Shown: positions 55,761-64,000 of the stretch, in pieces
How positions within the stretch are numbered: the stretch's first letter is position 1
How the letters are laid out: every line of letters starts with the position of its first letter
DNA from: Marinobacter sp. BW6
GTDB lineage: Bacteria; Pseudomonadota; Gammaproteobacteria; Pseudomonadales; Oleiphilaceae
Length of the DNA stretch: 64,000 nt
Reading direction: 5' to 3'
Assembly (NCBI RefSeq): GCF_008107725.1
Contig: NZ_VIRN01000064.1
Location: forward strand, 1,054,001-1,118,000
The notes under the pieces: generated by a model
Databases searched by the model: none
The model's input: only the letters and a program-made list of their open reading frames with translations
What the model was told of the DNA's origin: nothing
Program-made: the position numbers and the translations under genes

Positions 55761-57068
55761 ATGAACCTCAAAAAACACGTGAAACTTGGTCTCTCTGCAC
55801 TCGCACTATCCATCTCCTTTAACTCCGTTGCAGCGGAAGATCCCATCAAGGTGGGCATCCTGCACTCACTGTCCGGCACCATGGCAATCAGTGAAACCGT
55901 TCTGAAAGACACCGTTGAAATGCTGATCGAGCAACAGAACGCCAAAGGCGGTGTGCTCGGCCGTCAGATGGAAGCGGTTGTTGTAGACCCGGCTTCCAAC
56001 TGGCCGCTGTTTGCTGAAAAAGCCCGCGAACTGCTGGCCCAGGAAAAAGTCGACGTGATCTTCGGTAACTGGACCTCGGTTTCCCGTAAATCCGTACTGC
56101 CGGTGGTGGAAGAGCTGAATGGCCTTCTGTTTTACCCGGTACAGTACGAGGGTGAGGAATCCTCCGAAAACGTCTTCTACACCGGCGCTGCGCCCAACCA
56201 GCAGGCGATTCCTGCGGTTAACTACCTGATGAATGAAATTGGCGTAGAGCGCTGGGTGCTGGCGGGTACCGACTACGTTTACCCGCGTACCACCAACAAG
56301 ATCCTTGAGACCTACCTGATGGACATGGGTGTGGCCAAGGAAGACATCATGATCAACTACACGCCTTTCGGTCACTCCGACTGGCAGAACATCGTGTCTG
56401 ACATCAAGCGTTTCGGTTCCGCCGGCAAGAAGACTGCCGTTGTCTCCACCATCAATGGCGACGCCAACGTGCCGTTCTACCGTGAACTGGGTAACCAGGG
56501 CATCGCGGCCTCCGACATCCCGGTTGTTGCTTTCTCCGTGGGTGAGCAGGAACTCTCCGGTATCGACACCGGCCCGCTGGTTGGCCACCTGGCCGCCTGG
56601 AACTACTTCATGAGCGTGGACAACGACGCCAACTACGACTTCATCGACCAGTGGATTGAGCACACCGGCAACGAAGAAGCGGTCACCAACGATCCGATGG
56701 AAGCCCACTACATCGGCTTCAACATGTACGTGGAAGCAGTCAAGAAAGCCGGTACCACCGACGTGGACGCGGTTAAAGACGCCATCATCGGCGTTACCGT
56801 GCCGAACCTCACTGGTGGCTACGCCGCCATGATGCCAAATCACCACATCACCAAGCCGGTATTGATTGGCGAGATCCAGGACAACGGTCAGTTCTCTGTG
56901 GTTTGGGAAACCTCTGGTCTGGTTGCCGGCGATGCCTGGTCTGACTACCTGCCGGGTTCACGGGACATGATCGCCGACTGGCGCAAGCCCATGTTCTGCG
57001 GAACCTTCAACACGGCAACCGGCACCTGTGGCGCGTCTGCGGGCGAAATGGCCGCTGAAGCCGAGTAA
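55761..57068 (+). CDS. urtA: Urea ABC transporter substrate-binding protein
   Basis: Periplasmic urea-binding protein. 435 residues with a signal peptide (~25, ending NSVAA). Family signatures: EDPIKVGILHSLSGTMAISE, VVVDPASNWPLFAEKARELL, FGNWTSVSRKSVLPVVEE and GLLFYPVQYEGEESS. Start ATG 55761 with AAAGGA. First of urtABCDE; a GC hairpin follows at 57096-57121. Confidence 0.96.
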   Translation: MNLKKHVKLGLSALALSISFNSVAAEDPIKVGILHSLSGTMAISETVLKDTVEMLIEQQNAKGGVLGRQMEAVVVDPASNWPLFAEKARELLAQEKVDVIFGNWTSVSRKSVLPVVEELNGLLFYPVQYEGEESSENVFYTGAAPNQQAIPAVNYLMNEIGVERWVLAGTDYVYPRTTNKILETYLMDMGVAKEDIMINYTPFGHSDWQNIVSDIKRFGSAGKKTAVVSTINGDANVPFYRELGNQGIAASDIPVVAFSVGEQELSGIDTGPLVGHLAAWNYFMSVDNDANYDFIDQWIEHTGNEEAVTNDPMEAHYIGFNMYVEAVKKAGTTDVDAVKDAIIGVTVPNLTGGYAAMMPNHHITKPVLIGEIQDNGQFSVVWETSGLVAGDAWSDYLPGSRDMIADWRKPMFCGTFNTATGTCGASAGEMAAEAE

Positions 57069-57095
57069 GGCAGAAACGGTATAGCACCATGACAA

Positions 57096-57121
57096 CCGGG
57101 GGTGGCGGACGCTGCCCCCGG
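57096..57121 (+). promoter_or_regulatory. Intercistronic hairpin between urtA and urtB
   Basis: CCGGGGG (57096-57102) pairs with CCCCCGG (57115-57121) around a 12-nt GC-rich loop, with no T-run. It probably sets higher urtA than urtB expression, as for other binding-protein operons. Confidence 0.6.
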
Positions 57122-57162
57122 CTGTTGCCCTGCAACACGCTTTCAATAGACAGGACACACTC

Positions 57163-58761
57163 ATGAGCATCTGCCGATCGCTCACATTGCTGCTTATCGC
57201 CCTGATTTCCCTGTTGTCGCTTCCTGTAATGGCTCAGGAGGACGACCCTGGCAAGGCTCTGCTGATCAACCTCGCAGAAGCGCCAGCCAGCAAGGTGGAA
57301 GAGGCGGTGAACGCCATCGTCAGCAGTGGTGATGAAAGAGCCAGAGGCTGGCTCGAAGCCTATGGAAATAACCGCCTTAGCCGGGTAAAAGACACCGGGC
57401 AGGTGGTATTGGTACTGAACAACCGGGGCAGGGACTGGGAAATCGCCGATCCACTGACCGGAGAGGACATGGGCGAAATGTCCCGCCGTGAGCTGGACAG
57501 AGTCGCCATCAATAACCGAATACGGGGCCAGCTTGAAGGCATACTCGCCATGCTGGACCTGAATGCCGCAGATCCCGATGTGCGTGAAGCCTCCGCACAA
57601 GACATGATGGGCAAGGTGGATGCCTCTCTGGTGGAGCCGCTGGAAGCGCGGCTGGAGCTGGAAGAGAACGCCAGCGTACGCAACCGCATTGAAGAAGCCG
57701 TGGCCATCTACCGGGTGGGTGAGGGCAACCTGGAGGCCGTGGAAGTACTTGCCGGCAGCCTGCACCCGCGCGCTCGCGCAGCCCTGAACGAAGCCGTCCG
57801 AAGTGATAACGAGGCGCTGGCTGCCAGGGCCACCAAAGCACTGGAAAGCATCGAACAGAAACTGAAACTGAACCGCGCCGCCGAGACCCTGTATTTCGGT
57901 CTTTCCCTCGGCTCGGTCCTGGTGCTCGCCGCCATCGGCCTGGCCATCACCTTCGGCGTGATGGGCGTGATCAACATGGCCCACGGCGAACTGATCATGC
58001 TGGGTGCCTACACCACCTGGGGCATGCAGCAACTCTTTCCCGGCCAGCCTGGCCTGGCATTGATTCTATCGATTCCCGCCGGCTTCATGGTGGCGGCCAC
58101 CGCCGGCATCATCATCGAACGCAGCGTGATCCAGTACCTCAAGGGCCGTCCCCTTGAAACCCTGCTGGCCACCTTCGGCATCAGCCTGATCCTGCAGCAG
58201 CTGGTGCGCACCGTGATCTCCCCACAAAACCGCACCGTGGTGACGCCGGACTGGATGAGCGGCTCCCTGGTGATCAACGACGCGCTCTCGCTGACCCTCA
58301 ATCGCCTGTACGTACTGGCGTTTGCGCTGATCGTGTTCGCCGGCCTGATGCTGATCATGCGCAAGACCCGCCTGGGCCTGGAAGTGCGCGCCGTTACCCA
58401 GAACCGTGCCATGGCCCGCTCCATGGGCATCCGCGCCACCCGGGTAGACATCATGACCTTTGCCCTGGGCTCCGGCGTTGCCGGCCTGGCCGGTGTGGCG
58501 CTGTCCCAGCTCACCAACGTGGGTCCCAACCTGGGCCAGAACTACATCATCGATTCGTTCATGGTGGTGGTGTTCGGCGGCGTCGGTAACCTCTGGGGCA
58601 CGCTCATTGCCGGGCTTTCCCTGGGCACCATCAACCAGCTGCTTGAACCCTGGGCCGGTGCCGTACTCGCCAAGATCATCGTGCTGGTGTTCATCATCCT
58701 GTTTATCCAGAAACGGCCGAAGGGGCTCTTCCCCCAGAAAGGCCGGGCTGCGGAGGGTTAA
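57163..58761 (+). CDS. urtB: Urea ABC transporter permease UrtB
   Basis: 532 residues: a signal peptide (~23, ending PVMAQ), a ~220-residue extracytoplasmic helical domain unique to UrtB, then a LivH-type permease with ~8 TM. Permease motifs include GVMGVINMAHGELIMLGAY and TFGISLILQQLVRT, and GLAGVALSQLTNVGPNLGQN. Start ATG 57163 with AGGA. Four bases separate it from urtC. Confidence 0.96.
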   Translation: MSICRSLTLLLIALISLLSLPVMAQEDDPGKALLINLAEAPASKVEEAVNAIVSSGDERARGWLEAYGNNRLSRVKDTGQVVLVLNNRGRDWEIADPLTGEDMGEMSRRELDRVAINNRIRGQLEGILAMLDLNAADPDVREASAQDMMGKVDASLVEPLEARLELEENASVRNRIEEAVAIYRVGEGNLEAVEVLAGSLHPRARAALNEAVRSDNEALAARATKALESIEQKLKLNRAAETLYFGLSLGSVLVLAAIGLAITFGVMGVINMAHGELIMLGAYTTWGMQQLFPGQPGLALILSIPAGFMVAATAGIIIERSVIQYLKGRPLETLLATFGISLILQQLVRTVISPQNRTVVTPDWMSGSLVINDALSLTLNRLYVLAFALIVFAGLMLIMRKTRLGLEVRAVTQNRAMARSMGIRATRVDIMTFALGSGVAGLAGVALSQLTNVGPNLGQNYIIDSFMVVVFGGVGNLWGTLIAGLSLGTINQLLEPWAGAVLAKIIVLVFIILFIQKRPKGLFPQKGRAAEG

Positions 58762-58764
58762 GGT

Positions 58765-59889
58765 ATGTGGTTAACAAGACCCTTGCAGGAACGTTCAACC
58801 CAGATCTTCCTCGGCGTGCTGTTCTCGGCCCTGGTGGTGGTGACCTTCCTCCACCTGTTCATGCCCCAGGACAGCGCCCTGCACGTCAGCGCCTACACCG
58901 TGACGTTGCTGGGCAAATACCTGTGCTACGCACTGCTGGCGGTGGCGGTGGACCTGGTGTGGGGTTACCTCGGTATCCTCAGCCTGGGCCACGGCGCCTT
59001 CTTTGCCCTCGGCGGCTACGCCATGGGCATGTACCTGATGCGCCAGATTGGTGATCGCGGCGTGTATGGGGACCCGGTGCTGCCGGACTTCATGGTATTC
59101 CTGAACTGGCAGGAGCTGCCCTGGTTCTGGCACGGCTTCGACATGGCCTGGTTTGCTTTCATCATGGTGCTGCTGGCCCCGGGCCTGCTGGCACTGGTGT
59201 TCGGCTTCCTGGCCTTCCGCTCACGGGTGACTGGGGTGTACCTCTCGATCATCACCCAGGCGCTCACCTTCGCGCTGATGCTGGCCTTCTTCCGCAATGA
59301 GATGGGCTTTGGTGGTAACAACGGCCTCACCGACTTCAAGGACATTCTTGGCTTCAACCTGCGCACGGACGCCACCCGCCTTGGGCTGTTCATTGCCACC
59401 GGCATCGCGTTGGCCATTGGCTACGTGATCTGCCGCGGCATTGTCACCAGCAAGCTGGGCCGGGTGAGTGTGGCCTGTCGGGATGCCGAAGCCCGTACCC
59501 GCTTCCTGGGCTACCGGGTGGAACGGGTACAACTGTTTGTGTTCGTGGTCTCGGCCATGCTGGCGGGTGTGGCCGGGGCGCTGTACGTGCCTCAAGTAGG
59601 CATCATCAACCCCAGCGAATTCTCGCCCCTGTTCTCTATCGAGATCGTGGTGTGGGTGGCTCTCGGTGGGCGAGCTACACTGTATGGAGCGGTGATTGGT
59701 GCCATTCTCGTCAACTACGCCAAAACGGTGTTCACCGGCATCATGCCGGACGCCTGGCTGTTCGCCCTCGGTGGCCTGTTTGTGCTGGTGACCGTGTTCC
59801 TGCCCAAGGGCATTGCCGGGCTGCTGCAGAAGCGCAGAAAAGCCAAGGCAGATGACGACACCACCACCGGGCAGGAGGCAACCGTATGA
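58765..59889 (+). CDS. urtC: Urea ABC transporter permease UrtC
   Basis: 374-residue LivM-type permease. Motifs: DLVWGYLGILSLGHGAFFALGGYAMG, shortened here as LSLGHGAFFALGGYAMG, and SRVTGVYLSIITQALTFAL plus GFGGNNGLTDFKDILGF, typical of UrtC. C-terminal charged tail. Start ATG 58765 with GGAGGGTTAAGG leader; overlaps urtD by 4 bp. Confidence 0.96.
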   Translation: MWLTRPLQERSTQIFLGVLFSALVVVTFLHLFMPQDSALHVSAYTVTLLGKYLCYALLAVAVDLVWGYLGILSLGHGAFFALGGYAMGMYLMRQIGDRGVYGDPVLPDFMVFLNWQELPWFWHGFDMAWFAFIMVLLAPGLLALVFGFLAFRSRVTGVYLSIITQALTFALMLAFFRNEMGFGGNNGLTDFKDILGFNLRTDATRLGLFIATGIALAIGYVICRGIVTSKLGRVSVACRDAEARTRFLGYRVERVQLFVFVVSAMLAGVAGALYVPQVGIINPSEFSPLFSIEIVVWVALGGRATLYGAVIGAILVNYAKTVFTGIMPDAWLFALGGLFVLVTVFLPKGIAGLLQKRRKAKADDDTTTGQEATV

Positions 59890-60710
59890 GCTTTTTTCAG
59901 GAGCTGACCGACCGCGAGCACGTGTTCGAGTTTCTGACCCAGGTGCAATCGCCGGTGGACGTGCGCCACGGCCCCATCCTGTACCTGGAAGACGTAAACG
60001 TGAGCTTTGATGGCTTCAAGGCCATCAACAACCTTAACCTCACCATCGACGACGGCGAGCTGCGCTGCATCATCGGCCCCAACGGCGCGGGCAAGACCAC
60101 CATGATGGACATCATCACCGGTAAAACCCGCCCGGACACCGGCTCGGTCTGGTTCGGTAGCCGCCACAACCTGCTCACCATGAACGAGCCGGACATTGCC
60201 TCCCTCGGCATCGGCCGCAAGTTCCAGAAACCCACGGTATTCGAAGCGCTTACCGTGTTCGAAAACCTGGAACTGGCCATGGCGGCGGACAAGCGGGTGT
60301 TTCCCACCCTCACCGCCGTGATGAAAGCCGAATACCGGGACCGGATCGACGAAGTGCTGGAAATGATCGGCCTGGAAGCCCTGCGTGACCGGCTCGCCGG
60401 CATCCTCTCCCACGGCCAGAAACAGTGGCTGGAAATCGGCATGCTGCTGATGCAGAAACCCCGCCTGCTGCTGGTGGACGAGCCGGTCGCCGGCATGACC
60501 GAACAGGAAATGGAACGCACCGCCGAACTGCTCACCAGCCTCGCCGGCAAGCAGTCTGTTGTGGTGGTGGAGCACGATATGGGCTTCGTACGCTCCATCG
60601 CCCGCAAGGTCACCGTGCTGCACCAGGGCAGCGTGCTGGCGGAAGGCTCCATGGACCAGGTCTCCAACGATCCGGAAGTGATCAAGGTCTATCTCGGGGA
60701 GGAGGCGTAA
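59886..60710 (+). CDS. urtD: Urea ABC transporter ATPase UrtD
   Basis: 274-residue LivG-type ATPase. Walker A GPNGAGKTT, signature LSHGQKQWLEIGMLL, Walker B LLLVDEPVAGMT. The N-terminal extension before VNVSFDGFKAINN is typical of UrtD. Overlaps urtC by 4 bp and urtE by 1 bp. Confidence 0.96.
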   Translation: MSFFQELTDREHVFEFLTQVQSPVDVRHGPILYLEDVNVSFDGFKAINNLNLTIDDGELRCIIGPNGAGKTTMMDIITGKTRPDTGSVWFGSRHNLLTMNEPDIASLGIGRKFQKPTVFEALTVFENLELAMAADKRVFPTLTAVMKAEYRDRIDEVLEMIGLEALRDRLAGILSHGQKQWLEIGMLLMQKPRLLLVDEPVAGMTEQEMERTAELLTSLAGKQSVVVVEHDMGFVRSIARKVTVLHQGSVLAEGSMDQVSNDPEVIKVYLGEEA

Positions 60711-61408
60711 TGCTGAAGATTGAAAAGCTCAACCAGTTCTACGGCGAAAGCCATACCCTCTGGGATCTCGACCTGGAGGTGCCCCAGGGCCAGTGCACCT
60801 GCGTAATGGGCCGCAACGGCGTGGGCAAGACCACCCTGATGAAATGCATCATGGGCGAGGAAACCACCAAGAACGGCCGCATCGAATTCGCCGGCGACGT
60901 GGAACTCACCAAAAAGAAAGTGGAAGACCGCTCCCGCCTCGGCATTGGCTATGTGCCTCAGGGCCGGCAGATTTTCCCGCTGCTGACCGTGGAAGAAAAC
61001 CTGCGCACCGGCCTGGCCGTGCGCAAGGACGGCAGCAAGAAAATTCCCGAGCGGGTGTACGAGCTGTTCCCGGTGCTGAAAGAAATGCGCCACCGCCGGG
61101 GCGGTGACCTCTCCGGCGGCCAGCAACAGCAACTGGCCATCGGCCGCGCCCTGGTGATCGAGCCGCGCCTGCTGATCCTCGACGAGCCGGGCGAGGGCAT
61201 TCAGCCCAACATCGTGGCCCAGATTGGTGAGGTGATTCGCAAGCTTATCGAGGAAGACGGCCTGACCGTGTTGCTGGTGGAGCAGAAACTGCCGTTCGCC
61301 CGCAAATACGCCGACCGGTTTGCCATTCTCGACCGCGGTCGCCGGGTGGCGGAAGACGAGATTGCCGGCCTGACCGATGAACTGATCAAGAAGCACCTGA
61401 CGGTATGA
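60710..61408 (+). CDS. urtE: Urea ABC transporter ATPase UrtE
   Basis: 232-residue LivF-type ATPase. Walker A GRNGVGKTTLMKCIMGEE, signature DLSGGQQQQLAIGRAL, Walker B LLILDEPGEGIQPN. ATG 60710 has GGAGG just upstream; the longer open frame upstream reads over urtD out of frame. Its TGA overlaps the ureD ATG. Confidence 0.96.
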   Translation: MLKIEKLNQFYGESHTLWDLDLEVPQGQCTCVMGRNGVGKTTLMKCIMGEETTKNGRIEFAGDVELTKKKVEDRSRLGIGYVPQGRQIFPLLTVEENLRTGLAVRKDGSKKIPERVYELFPVLKEMRHRRGGDLSGGQQQQLAIGRALVIEPRLLILDEPGEGIQPNIVAQIGEVIRKLIEEDGLTVLLVEQKLPFARKYADRFAILDRGRRVAEDEIAGLTDELIKKHLTV

Positions 61409-62301
61409 CGGTCTTCGAGCGCATAGAGCCCGCCCACGACTCCGGCCATCGTTTCGACAAGGGCCGGCGCTGGGCGGCGTCCATTGCCCTGGGCTTCGAC
61501 GCCCGCCCGGATGGCGACAACACCGCGACCCGCATGACCCATGTGCGCCATAACGGCCCGTTGAGAGTGCAGCGCCCGTTCTACCCGGAAGGCCGTAACG
61601 GCTGTTGCCACGTGTACCTGCTGCACCCACCGGGCGGACTGGTCAGCGGCGATGCCTTGAGCATTGAAGCCCGGGTCGGTAAAGGCGCCCACACCCTGCT
61701 GACCACCCCCGCCGCGGCCAAGCTCTACAAGGCCGACAGCCACGGCGTTGCCTGGGCCCAGAACACCCATCTGAAGGTGGAGCAGGGCGGCACTCTGGAA
61801 TACCTGCCCCAGGAAACCCTGGCCTTCGATGGCTCCCGGGGCGAACAGAGCACCACCATCGAACTGGAAAGCGGCGCCAAGTGCATCGGCTGGGAAATCC
61901 TGGCCCTGGGTCGTCCGGCCAGCAAACTGCCGTTCATCTCCGGCCATCTGGAACAGAGATTCCGCCTGCTCATGGATGGCCGCCCCCTGTGGCTGGAACG
62001 TCAGCCCATGGACCCGAACCACCCCCGGTTCAAAGGCCACTGGGGCCAGGGCGGTGCCACCGTGCAGGCCACCCTCTGGGTGGTTGGCCTGGAGGACGAA
62101 GCCGGCGCCATTGAAGAGCTCAGAGAAAGCCTGCCGGAAAGCAAACGCTGGGCGGTTACCCGCCGACGGGGCGTGGTGCTGCTGCGTTACCTGGGGCAGG
62201 AACGAAACGAAGCCTGGGCGCTGTGCCAGCAAGCCTGGGAACTCATCCGGCCAAGACTTACCGGCCAGCCAGCCAGCGTTCCCCGAATCTGGCTGACCTG
62301 A
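61405..62301 (+). CDS. ureD: Urease accessory protein UreD
   Basis: 298-residue scaffold of the UreDFG complex that delivers nickel to apo-urease. Signatures: MTHVRHNGPLRVQRPFYPEG, LLHPPGGLVSGDAL, AHTLLTTPAAAKLYKAD, LEYLPQETLAFDGSRGEQ. Start ATG 61405, 4-bp overlap with urtE, which ties urea import to urease maturation. UreE, UreF and UreG are not in view and probably lie right of the window. Confidence 0.95.
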   Translation: MTVFERIEPAHDSGHRFDKGRRWAASIALGFDARPDGDNTATRMTHVRHNGPLRVQRPFYPEGRNGCCHVYLLHPPGGLVSGDALSIEARVGKGAHTLLTTPAAAKLYKADSHGVAWAQNTHLKVEQGGTLEYLPQETLAFDGSRGEQSTTIELESGAKCIGWEILALGRPASKLPFISGHLEQRFRLLMDGRPLWLERQPMDPNHPRFKGHWGQGGATVQATLWVVGLEDEAGAIEELRESLPESKRWAVTRRRGVVLLRYLGQERNEAWALCQQAWELIRPRLTGQPASVPRIWLT

Positions 62302-62342
62302 ACAACAGACGAATTGCGTAGCGATAAGCGGAGCGAACAACG

Positions 62343-62645
62343 ATGGAATTAACGCCCAGAGACAAAGACAAACTGCTGCTGTTCACGGCAGCCCTGCTGG
62401 CCGAGCGCCGCAAAGCCAAAGGCCTGAAGCTCAACTACCCGGAAGCCGTGGCCCTGATCAGCGCTGAAATCATGGAAGGCGCCCGCGAAGGCCGCACCGT
62501 GGCCGAGCTGATGACCGCCGGCACCGAAGTCCTCACCCGTGATGACGTGATGGACGGCATTGCCGAAATGGTCGACGAAGTGCAGGTGGAAGCCACCTTC
62601 CCCGATGGCACCAAGCTCGTCACCGTCCACAACCCCATCGTGTAA
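62343..62645 (+). CDS. ureA: Urease gamma subunit
   Basis: 100-residue UreA, the standard length. [20 protein letters not shown] start, [20 protein letters not shown] and [18 protein letters not shown] are diagnostic. 41 bp after ureD, 10 bp before ureB. Confidence 0.97.
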   Translation: MELTPRDKDKLLLFTAALLAERRKAKGLKLNYPEAVALISAEIMEGAREGRTVAELMTAGTEVLTRDDVMDGIAEMVDEVQVEATFPDGTKLVTVHNPIV

Positions 62646-62655
62646 GGAGCGCGCC

Positions 62656-62973
62656 ATGATCCCCGGTGAATATGATTTGAAAGACGGCGACATCGAGCTC
62701 TGCGAAGGCCGCGAACGCATCGAGATTGAGGTGGCCAATACCGGCGACCGCCCGGTCCAGATCGGCTCTCACTACCACTTTGCCGAAGCCAACCCGGCGC
62801 TGGATTTCGACCGCGCCAAGGCCCGGGGCTATCGCCTGGACGTCGCTGCCGGCACCGCCATCCGCTTCGAACCCGGCCAAAGCCGCAAAGTGACACTGAT
62901 CCCGTTCGCCGGAGGCCGTGAAATCTACGGTTTCCGCCAGGAAGTCATGGGCAAACTGGAGGGCCAGAAATGA
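62656..62973 (+). CDS. ureB: Urease beta subunit
   Basis: 105 residues. [40 protein letters not shown] and [20 protein letters not shown] are the UreB signature. ATG 62656 has AAGGAG upstream. TGA overlaps the ureC ATG. Confidence 0.97.
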   Translation: MIPGEYDLKDGDIELCEGRERIEIEVANTGDRPVQIGSHYHFAEANPALDFDRAKARGYRLDVAAGTAIRFEPGQSRKVTLIPFAGGREIYGFRQEVMGKLEGQK

Positions 62974-64000
62974 AAATCACCAGACAAGCCTACGCAGACA
63001 TGTACGGCCCAACCACCGGCGACCGGGTAAGGCTCGGCGACACCGACCTGTGGATTGAAGTGGAAAGCGACGCCGCCCACTACGGCGACGAAGTAAAATT
63101 CGGCGGTGGCAAGGTTATACGCGACGGCATGGGCCAGAGCCAGCGCGCCGATGCGGCGGTGATGGACACCGTGATCACCAACGCCCTGATTCTGGATTGG
63201 TGGGGCATCGTCAAAGCCGACGTGGGCATCCAGAAAGGCCGTATCGCCGCCATCGGCAAAGCCGGCAACCCCGACACCCAGCCAGACGTCTCCATCGTCA
63301 TCGGCCCCGGCACCGAAATCATCGCTGGCGAGGGCAAGATCCTAACCGCCGGCGGCATTGACGCCCATATCCATTTCATCTGCCCCCAGCAGGTGGAAGA
63401 AGCCCTGATGAGCGGGATTACCACCATGCTCGGCGGCGGCACCGGCCCGGCCACGGGCACCAACGCTACGACCTGCACGCCGGGCCCCTGGCACATTGGC
63501 AAGATGCTCCAGGCGGTGGATTCCCTGCCCATGAACATCGGCTTTTTGGGCAAGGGCAACGCCTCCCTGCCGGAATCCCTGGAGCTGCAAATCCAGGCCG
63601 GCGCCATGGGCCTGAAACTCCATGAAGACTGGGGCACCACCCCGGCCAGCATCGACAACTGCCTCACCGTGGCGGACAAATACGACGTACAGGTGGCCAT
63701 CCACACCGACACCCTGAACGAATCCGGCTTTGTGGAAGACACCCTGGCCGCGTTTAAGGAACGCTGCATCCATACCTACCACACCGAAGGCGCCGGCGGC
63801 GGCCACGCACCAGACATCATCACCGCCTGCTCCAAGTCTTACGTACTGCCGTCGTCCACCAACCCGACCCGGCCCTACACCGTGAACACCATCGACGAAC
63901 ACCTCGACATGCTGATGGTGTGCCACCACCTGGACCCGAACATCCCGGAAGACGTGGCCTTTGCCGACTCCCGCATCCGCCGCGAGACCATTGCCGCAGA
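62970..64000 (+). CDS. ureC: Urease alpha subunit, 3' part beyond window
   Basis: The catalytic subunit, hydrolysing urea to ammonia and carbamate at a di-nickel site. 343 of the usual ~567 residues are visible. Nickel-site residues are all present: His133 and His135 (DAHIHF), carbamylated Lys216 (GLKLHED), His245 (AIHTDT) and His271 ([11 protein letters not shown]). The flap Cys318-His319 is in MVCHHLD. The start is ATG 62970 with GGAGGG upstream. Frame is unbroken to the window edge. Confidence 0.97.
   Translation, partial: MKITRQAYADMYGPTTGDRVRLGDTDLWIEVESDAAHYGDEVKFGGGKVIRDGMGQSQRADAAVMDTVITNALILDWWGIVKADVGIQKGRIAAIGKAGNPDTQPDVSIVIGPGTEIIAGEGKILTAGGIDAHIHFICPQQVEEALMSGITTMLGGGTGPATGTNATTCTPGPWHIGKMLQAVDSLPMNIGFLGKGNASLPESLELQIQAGAMGLKLHEDWGTTPASIDNCLTVADKYDVQVAIHTDTLNESGFVEDTLAAFKERCIHTYHTEGAGGGHAPDIITACSKSYVLPSSTNPTRPYTVNTIDEHLDMLMVCHHLDPNIPEDVAFADSRIRRETIAA

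Overview
The window looks like the chromosome of a marine, hydrocarbon-degrading gammaproteobacterium, most like Marinobacter. This is inferred from gene content and order: a tkt-epd-pgk-fba cluster, an AlkB alkane hydroxylase divergent from a GntR regulator, DUF5666/DUF6502 and DUF6160 genes, and urt-ure urea genes. The identification is from recognition only; no database was searched. The DNA is GC-rich and densely coded. Two stretches are locally AT-richer: about 12.9-14.2 kb (type VI effector/immunity plus a toxin-antitoxin-like pair) and the promoter near 29.7 kb.

Layout. 0-11.2 kb: prkA (cut by the left edge), tpm, a D-2-hydroxyacid dehydrogenase, a FadL-type porin, yihY, an HDOD protein, a DUF445 protein, rsmE and bioA, the last with a BirA-like operator. 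11.4-15.0 kb: an orphan PAAR-LysM-glycine-zipper protein, three tandem paralogous small membrane proteins (likely immunity), then a HicA-like/HTH pair behind a 46-bp palindrome. 15.0-17.3 kb: a polar amino-acid ABC transporter. 17.6-22.3 kb: the SAM cycle operon metK-ahcY-metF with its SahR-type regulator and two matching operators. 22.5-28.0 kb: tkt-epd-pgk-fba. 28.1-29.6 kb: cbpA-cbpM and a 57-aa DUF6435 gene. 29.8-33.8 kb: two DUF5666 lipoproteins flanking a DUF6502 protein, with three copies of a TGGGA-N6-TCCCA palindrome. 33.9-40.6 kb: a chemoreceptor, a nitronate monooxygenase-type enzyme, a membrane-anchored DsbA-like protein, trhO, a DUF481 protein and a DUF523/DUF1722 protein. 40.7-45.1 kb: a pseudo-phosphatase/glycosyltransferase fusion with a flippase-like partner, and a DUF6160 protein. 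45.3-48.1 kb: a GntR regulator, alkB and gloA. 48.2-52.0 kb: lutABC coupled to an EamA transporter. 52.1-52.8 kb: a ComEA-like protein and a previously unmarked CsrB/RsmZ-type sRNA with a GacA-box-like upstream site. 52.9-64.0 kb: a GntR regulator, allophanate hydrolase (atzF), urtABCDE and ureDABC (ureC cut by the right edge).

How the genes work together. MetK, AhcY and MetF make SAM, remove SAH and supply methyl groups, and an ArsR-methyltransferase fusion probably senses SAH in place of a riboswitch. UrtABCDE imports urea and UreABC with UreD hydrolyses it; AtzF suggests a second, urea-carboxylase route. The AlkB regulator gene lies back to back with alkB, and a palindrome sits inside the alkB promoter.

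The most notable candidates for new biology are (i) the DUF6502/DUF5666 locus with its own palindromic operator, (ii) the PAAR effector with triplicated immunity genes, (iii) the GGA-rich sRNA and (iv) the dead-phosphatase/GT4 fusion.
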